Shown here in pieces: positions 14,755 to 16,907 of a DNA stretch of 16,907 bases. The notes under the pieces were generated by a model. The model searched no databases, was not told where the DNA came from, and saw nothing but the letters and a program-made list of their open reading frames with translations. The DNA is taken from assembly GCA_016180765.1 (NCBI GenBank), contig JACPAP010000168.1:1-16907 (forward strand), given 5' to 3'. A program made the translations under genes and the position numbers. Position 1 is the stretch's first letter; each line of letters opens with the position of its first letter. The stretch is from Gemmatimonadota bacterium (GTDB lineage Bacteria > Gemmatimonadota > Gemmatimonadetes > Gemmatimonadales > GWC2-71-9).

Positions 14755-14780
14755 CTGCTTCCGTGGGGAGCCCGAGGCCC

Positions 14781-15689
14781 CTATTGGGCTTGGGCTCCCG
14801 GGGCCGCCTGGGCGCGTGTGGCGGTTCGGATCAGTCGATAATCCCCCCCGGCCAGCCGCAGCTCCGCCGCCTCTCGCCTGGGTTCATCTCGATAGACCGC
14901 GATCAGCGCGCTTCCGGATCCGGAGAGCCGCACCGCCAGCGGCCCGGTTTCCGCCAAGCGTTCGAATGCTGCCTTGAGGTCGGGGTGGGCTCCAAAGATC
15001 ACCGACTCGAAATCATTCCCTCCCAGCCGGCCGACGCCGCCCCAGGTCGCCAACGCGTCCACGTCCAGCACCGTCGCCCCACGCCGCCCCTCGTGCGGCG
15101 GCGCCGCGTCGAGCCGTTCATAGGTCTCCTTGGTGCTGACCCCGGTGGGCGGGATCAGGAGGAGCGCCGGCGCGGCCGGCGGCGGCGCCAGGCGGAACAA
15201 CCGCTCGCCGCGCCCCCAGGCGAGAGCGAACGGCGCGCCCGAAGCGAAGAACGGGACGTCGCTCCCCAGGCGGGCGGCGTACTGCAGGATCTCGTGCCGA
15301 GGCACCGCGTACCGGGCGAGGGCGTTAACGGCGTGCAGCGCCGCCGCCGCGTCGCTCGACCCACCGCCCAGCCCCGCCTGCACCGGGACCTTCTTGGTGA
15401 GCGCGATCCGGACTCCAAAACGCCGCCCGGTGGCCTCGAGCATCAGCGCCGCGGCGCGGTAGGCGAGGTTGGCCTCGGTGGGTCCGGTGTCCGCTCCGTG
15501 GACTTCCAGCTCGATGCCTTGCGCGATCCGCTCAACCACCAGCTCATCGGCCAGCTCAAGCAGCGTGAACAGGGTCTCGATGCTGTGAAATCCTGACGTC
15601 TCCGTGGACAACACGCGCAGGAAGAGATTTGCCTTGGCATGAGCTGCAATCTGGACGCGGGCCGGAGAGGCCGCAGAGGCCGCAGTCAT
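14781..15689 (-). CDS. ispE: 4-diphosphocytidyl-2-C-methyl-D-erythritol kinase (MEP pathway)
   Basis: IspE phosphorylates CDP-methylerythritol in the MEP route to isoprenoids. The 302-residue GHMP kinase has AHAKANLFL at 16-24 (catalytic Lys19), the ATP loop KKVPVQAGLGGGSSDAAAAL at 99-118, LGSDVPFF at 141-148 with the catalytic Asp144, and the third GHMP motif LSGSGSALIAVY near the C-terminus. ATG at 15689 overlaps the upstream flippase stop by 4 nt (ATGA) and has GGGGAGGAG 10 nt upstream; a longer in-frame reading upstream is only a shadow of the flippase gene. The first residues (MTAASAASPA) lie within a CCGCAGAGG-type repeat, which may explain a slightly extended N-terminus. Confidence 0.96.
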   Translation of the reverse strand: MTAASAASPARVQIAAHAKANLFLRVLSTETSGFHSIETLFTLLELADELVVERIAQGIELEVHGADTGPTEANLAYRAAALMLEATGRRFGVRIALTKKVPVQAGLGGGSSDAAAALHAVNALARYAVPRHEILQYAARLGSDVPFFASGAPFALAWGRGERLFRLAPPPAAPALLLIPPTGVSTKETYERLDAAPPHEGRRGATVLDVDALATWGGVGRLGGNDFESVIFGAHPDLKAAFERLAETGPLAVRLSGSGSALIAVYRDEPRREAAELRLAGGDYRLIRTATRAQAAPGAQAQ

Positions 15690-15752
15690 GGCCGCGCTTC
15701 TCCTCCCCCTGCGGCCTGTGCGGCCCCTCCGGCTTCTGCGGCCGCTCCGGCC
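15659..15752. repeat. CCGCAGAGG-type inverted repeat spanning the flippase end and ispE start
   Basis: The left arm (15659-15685; GGCCGGAG, then CCGCAGAGGCCGCAG) is complementary to modules in the right arm (15709-15752; CTGCGGCC, GCGGCC, CTCCGGCC). The 23-nt space between them holds the ispE Shine-Dalgarno (15708-15700) and start codon (15689-15687). Within the flippase gene the repeat encodes its Ala/Gly/Glu-rich tail; within ispE it encodes the first residues. It resembles the repeat at 6279-6385. Confidence 0.65.
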
Positions 15753-16771
15753 GTCTTCAAGTCGGCCAAGTGTAGATGCGCCCGCGACAGTGACCACAGC
15801 CCCAGCAGCGAGATCGGCAGGAACACCGCGATGTGGTAGGCGACCGCGAAGGACACGCCTTGGACGGCCTCCACGCCGTACAACCCCAGCGTGGCCCGGG
15901 TGACCGCCTCGAACGGACCGAAGAACCCCGGCGACGACGGGATCGCTACGCCGAACGCAATGAGCCCCTGGAGCACCAAGGCGGCGCTGGCGGGCAGGTC
16001 GAGGCCGAGGGCGATGAACCCCAACCAGTACGACGCCGCGGACACGACCCACAGCACGATGGACCAGACCGTGACCAGCACGAACCGCCTCGGGCTCTTG
16101 AGTGCATCGAGGCCTCCCAGGAGCCCTTCTACGATGCCCAGCAGCCGCGTGGCCCACCGGCGGGGCATCAGTCGCTCCATGACGCCGTGGGTGAGCCGAA
16201 GGGCCGGGCCGGGCCAATGCACCACCCAAAAGGCCGCTACCAGGCCCGGCACGAAGATCAAGGCTGCCACCGTCGCGACTCGTGCGAGGGGCACGCCTCC
16301 CACCGACGTCTCGCGGGCGAATCCCCCCCACGCGATCCCTACGGCCAGCAGTCCAACCAGAATCAGCCCGTCGAACACTCGCTCCACGGCGACCGATCCC
16401 ATGGCGGCCGTGAACCGTACACCGGTCAGGCGCCGCGCGGCGTAGGCGCGGGCCAGCTCGCCGGCCCGGGCGGGGAGCAGGTTGTTGGCCATGAAGCCGA
16501 TGGCCGTGGCGTGCCAGAGCGGGACCACCGGCAGCGCCGTGCTGTTGCGCTGCAGCAGGTACCGCCAACGGATGGTTCGCAGGGGGAAGGTCGCGGTCGC
16601 GAGGGCGACGGCGCCGAGGAACGCCAACGGGCGTGCCTGCCGCATGTGGCTCGCGACTTCGCGCAGGGCGACGTCATGAAGCGTCCACCACAGCAGCAGG
16701 ACGGAGATGGCCAGGCCCACGGCGCCCGGCCAGCGGAGGCTCCGGGCCTCAGCGCCCGCGGCCGGCGCCAA
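15686..16771 (-). CDS. LPG_synthase_TM / UPF0104 family membrane protein, flippase-like
   Basis: This 361-residue polytopic protein (about seven or eight spans) belongs to the lysylphosphatidylglycerol-synthase transmembrane family. Family hallmarks are NNLLPARAGELARAY at 96-110, VERVFDGLILVGLL at 129-142, and the later PSSPGFFGPFEAV and VSFAVAYHIAVFLP. It lacks the catalytic aminoacyl-transferase domain, so a lipid flippase or lipid-linked transport role is inferred, not shown. The TTG start at 16771 overlaps the end of the upstream gene by 23 nt and has no clear Shine-Dalgarno; a GTG at codon 18 is an alternative. The last 25 residues (Ala/Gly/Glu-rich) come from the GCAGAG-type repeat and are probably not part of the fold. 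The stop overlaps the ispE start. Confidence 0.88.
   Translation of the reverse strand: MAPAAGAEARSLRWPGAVGLAISVLLLWWTLHDVALREVASHMRQARPLAFLGAVALATATFPLRTIRWRYLLQRNSTALPVVPLWHATAIGFMANNLLPARAGELARAYAARRLTGVRFTAAMGSVAVERVFDGLILVGLLAVGIAWGGFARETSVGGVPLARVATVAALIFVPGLVAAFWVVHWPGPALRLTHGVMERLMPRRWATRLLGIVEGLLGGLDALKSPRRFVLVTVWSIVLWVVSAASYWLGFIALGLDLPASAALVLQGLIAFGVAIPSSPGFFGPFEAVTRATLGLYGVEAVQGVSFAVAYHIAVFLPISLLGLWSLSRAHLHLADLKTAGAAAEAGGAAQAAGGGEARP
15687..15708 (-). promoter_or_regulatory. ispE ribosome-binding site and start codon in a hairpin loop
   Basis: On the minus strand GGGGAGGAG (15708-15700) precedes ATG (15689) by 10 nt. Both lie in the loop between the two arms of the GC-rich repeat, so the site would remain single-stranded if the arms pair. 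Confidence 0.5.
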
Positions 16772-16907
16772 GGTGGACGAGATCGAAGACTTCCTCGATG
16801 AGATCCTTGAGGACCGCCCCCTGCGGGCTCGTGCCGGCGAGGACCCCGTGAACCTGTTCCCGGAGGCTGGTCAGCCGTTGCAGGGCCGACTCCCCGCTGT
16901 AGAGGAG
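16749..16907 (-). CDS. C-terminal end of an unrecognised protein, cut by the window edge
   Basis: An open minus-strand frame enters at 16907 and ends with TGA at 16751-16749, giving 52 residues (LLYSGESALQRL..., then a helical, charged KDLIEEVFDLVHLG and a short GRGR tail). It is amphipathic and helical with no membrane segment or recognisable motif. It overlaps the proposed flippase start by 23 nt, consistent with an operon leading into flippase-ispE. The family cannot be named from this fragment, and a chance ORF is not fully excluded. Confidence 0.5.
   Translation of the reverse strand, partial: LLYSGESALQRLTSLREQVHGVLAGTSPQGAVLKDLIEEVFDLVHLGAGRGR

Noticed and set aside
15690..16568. N-terminal extension of the ispE frame by about 290 codons
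   Set aside because: The extension is the out-of-frame shadow of the flippase gene; the true ispE start with Shine-Dalgarno is at 15689.

Overview
The window is about 16.9 kb of strongly GC-rich bacterial chromosome. Its core is a dense, almost entirely minus-strand run of housekeeping genes. The gene order (ispE ... prs-rplY-pth-ychF-rpsF-rpsR-DUF2232-rplI), the diderm features (two lipoprotein signals, an Omp85-type barrel) and the large metalloprotease/TolB-propeller/barrel fusion suggest a Gemmatimonadota-like bacterium. That assignment is inference; no 16S rRNA is present. There is no phage, CRISPR or transposase gene here. The window is mostly ordinary core genome with some unusual details.

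Layout in minus-strand transcription order (right to left): the 3' end of an unrecognised gene (16907-16749), a LPG_synthase_TM/UPF0104 membrane protein (16771-15686), and ispE (15689-14781). Next comes a plus-strand island (13869-14754) holding a frameshifted lipoprotein gene, its terminator and an intact tRNA-Gln(UUG). It is bordered on the left by the 3' half of a second tRNA-Gln with a CUG anticodon, in inverted orientation (13689-13647). The minus-strand run resumes with an ABC exporter, a small GNAT protein, prs, rplY, pth, ychF, rpsF, rpsR, a DUF2232 membrane protein, rplI, a FakA-DegV fusion, rsfS, a three-domain protease/propeller/barrel protein, and the first codons of a lipoprotein gene at the left edge.

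The run serves translation (bS6, bS18, bL9, bL25, Pth, RsfS, YchF), PRPP and isoprenoid precursor supply (Prs, IspE), phospholipid and envelope work (FakA-DegV, flippase-like protein, exporter, Omp85-like protein). Many genes overlap by 4 nt or are separated by 5 nt, which implies translational coupling.

Points most worth a second look: (1) three genes (pth, the FakA-DegV fusion, rsfS) have no ATG/GTG/TTG that would keep their conserved N-termini, and each has a good Shine-Dalgarno placed before CTG, CTG and ATC; (2) prs has a clean in-frame deletion of roughly 38-40 codons that removes the invariant DLHA/QIQGFFD segment; (3) the tRNA-Gln pair and the broken lipoprotein suggest rearrangement at the normally conserved ispE-tRNAGln-prs junction; (4) four intergenic or junction repeats of two families, one of which holds the ispE ribosome-binding site and start codon in a hairpin loop.
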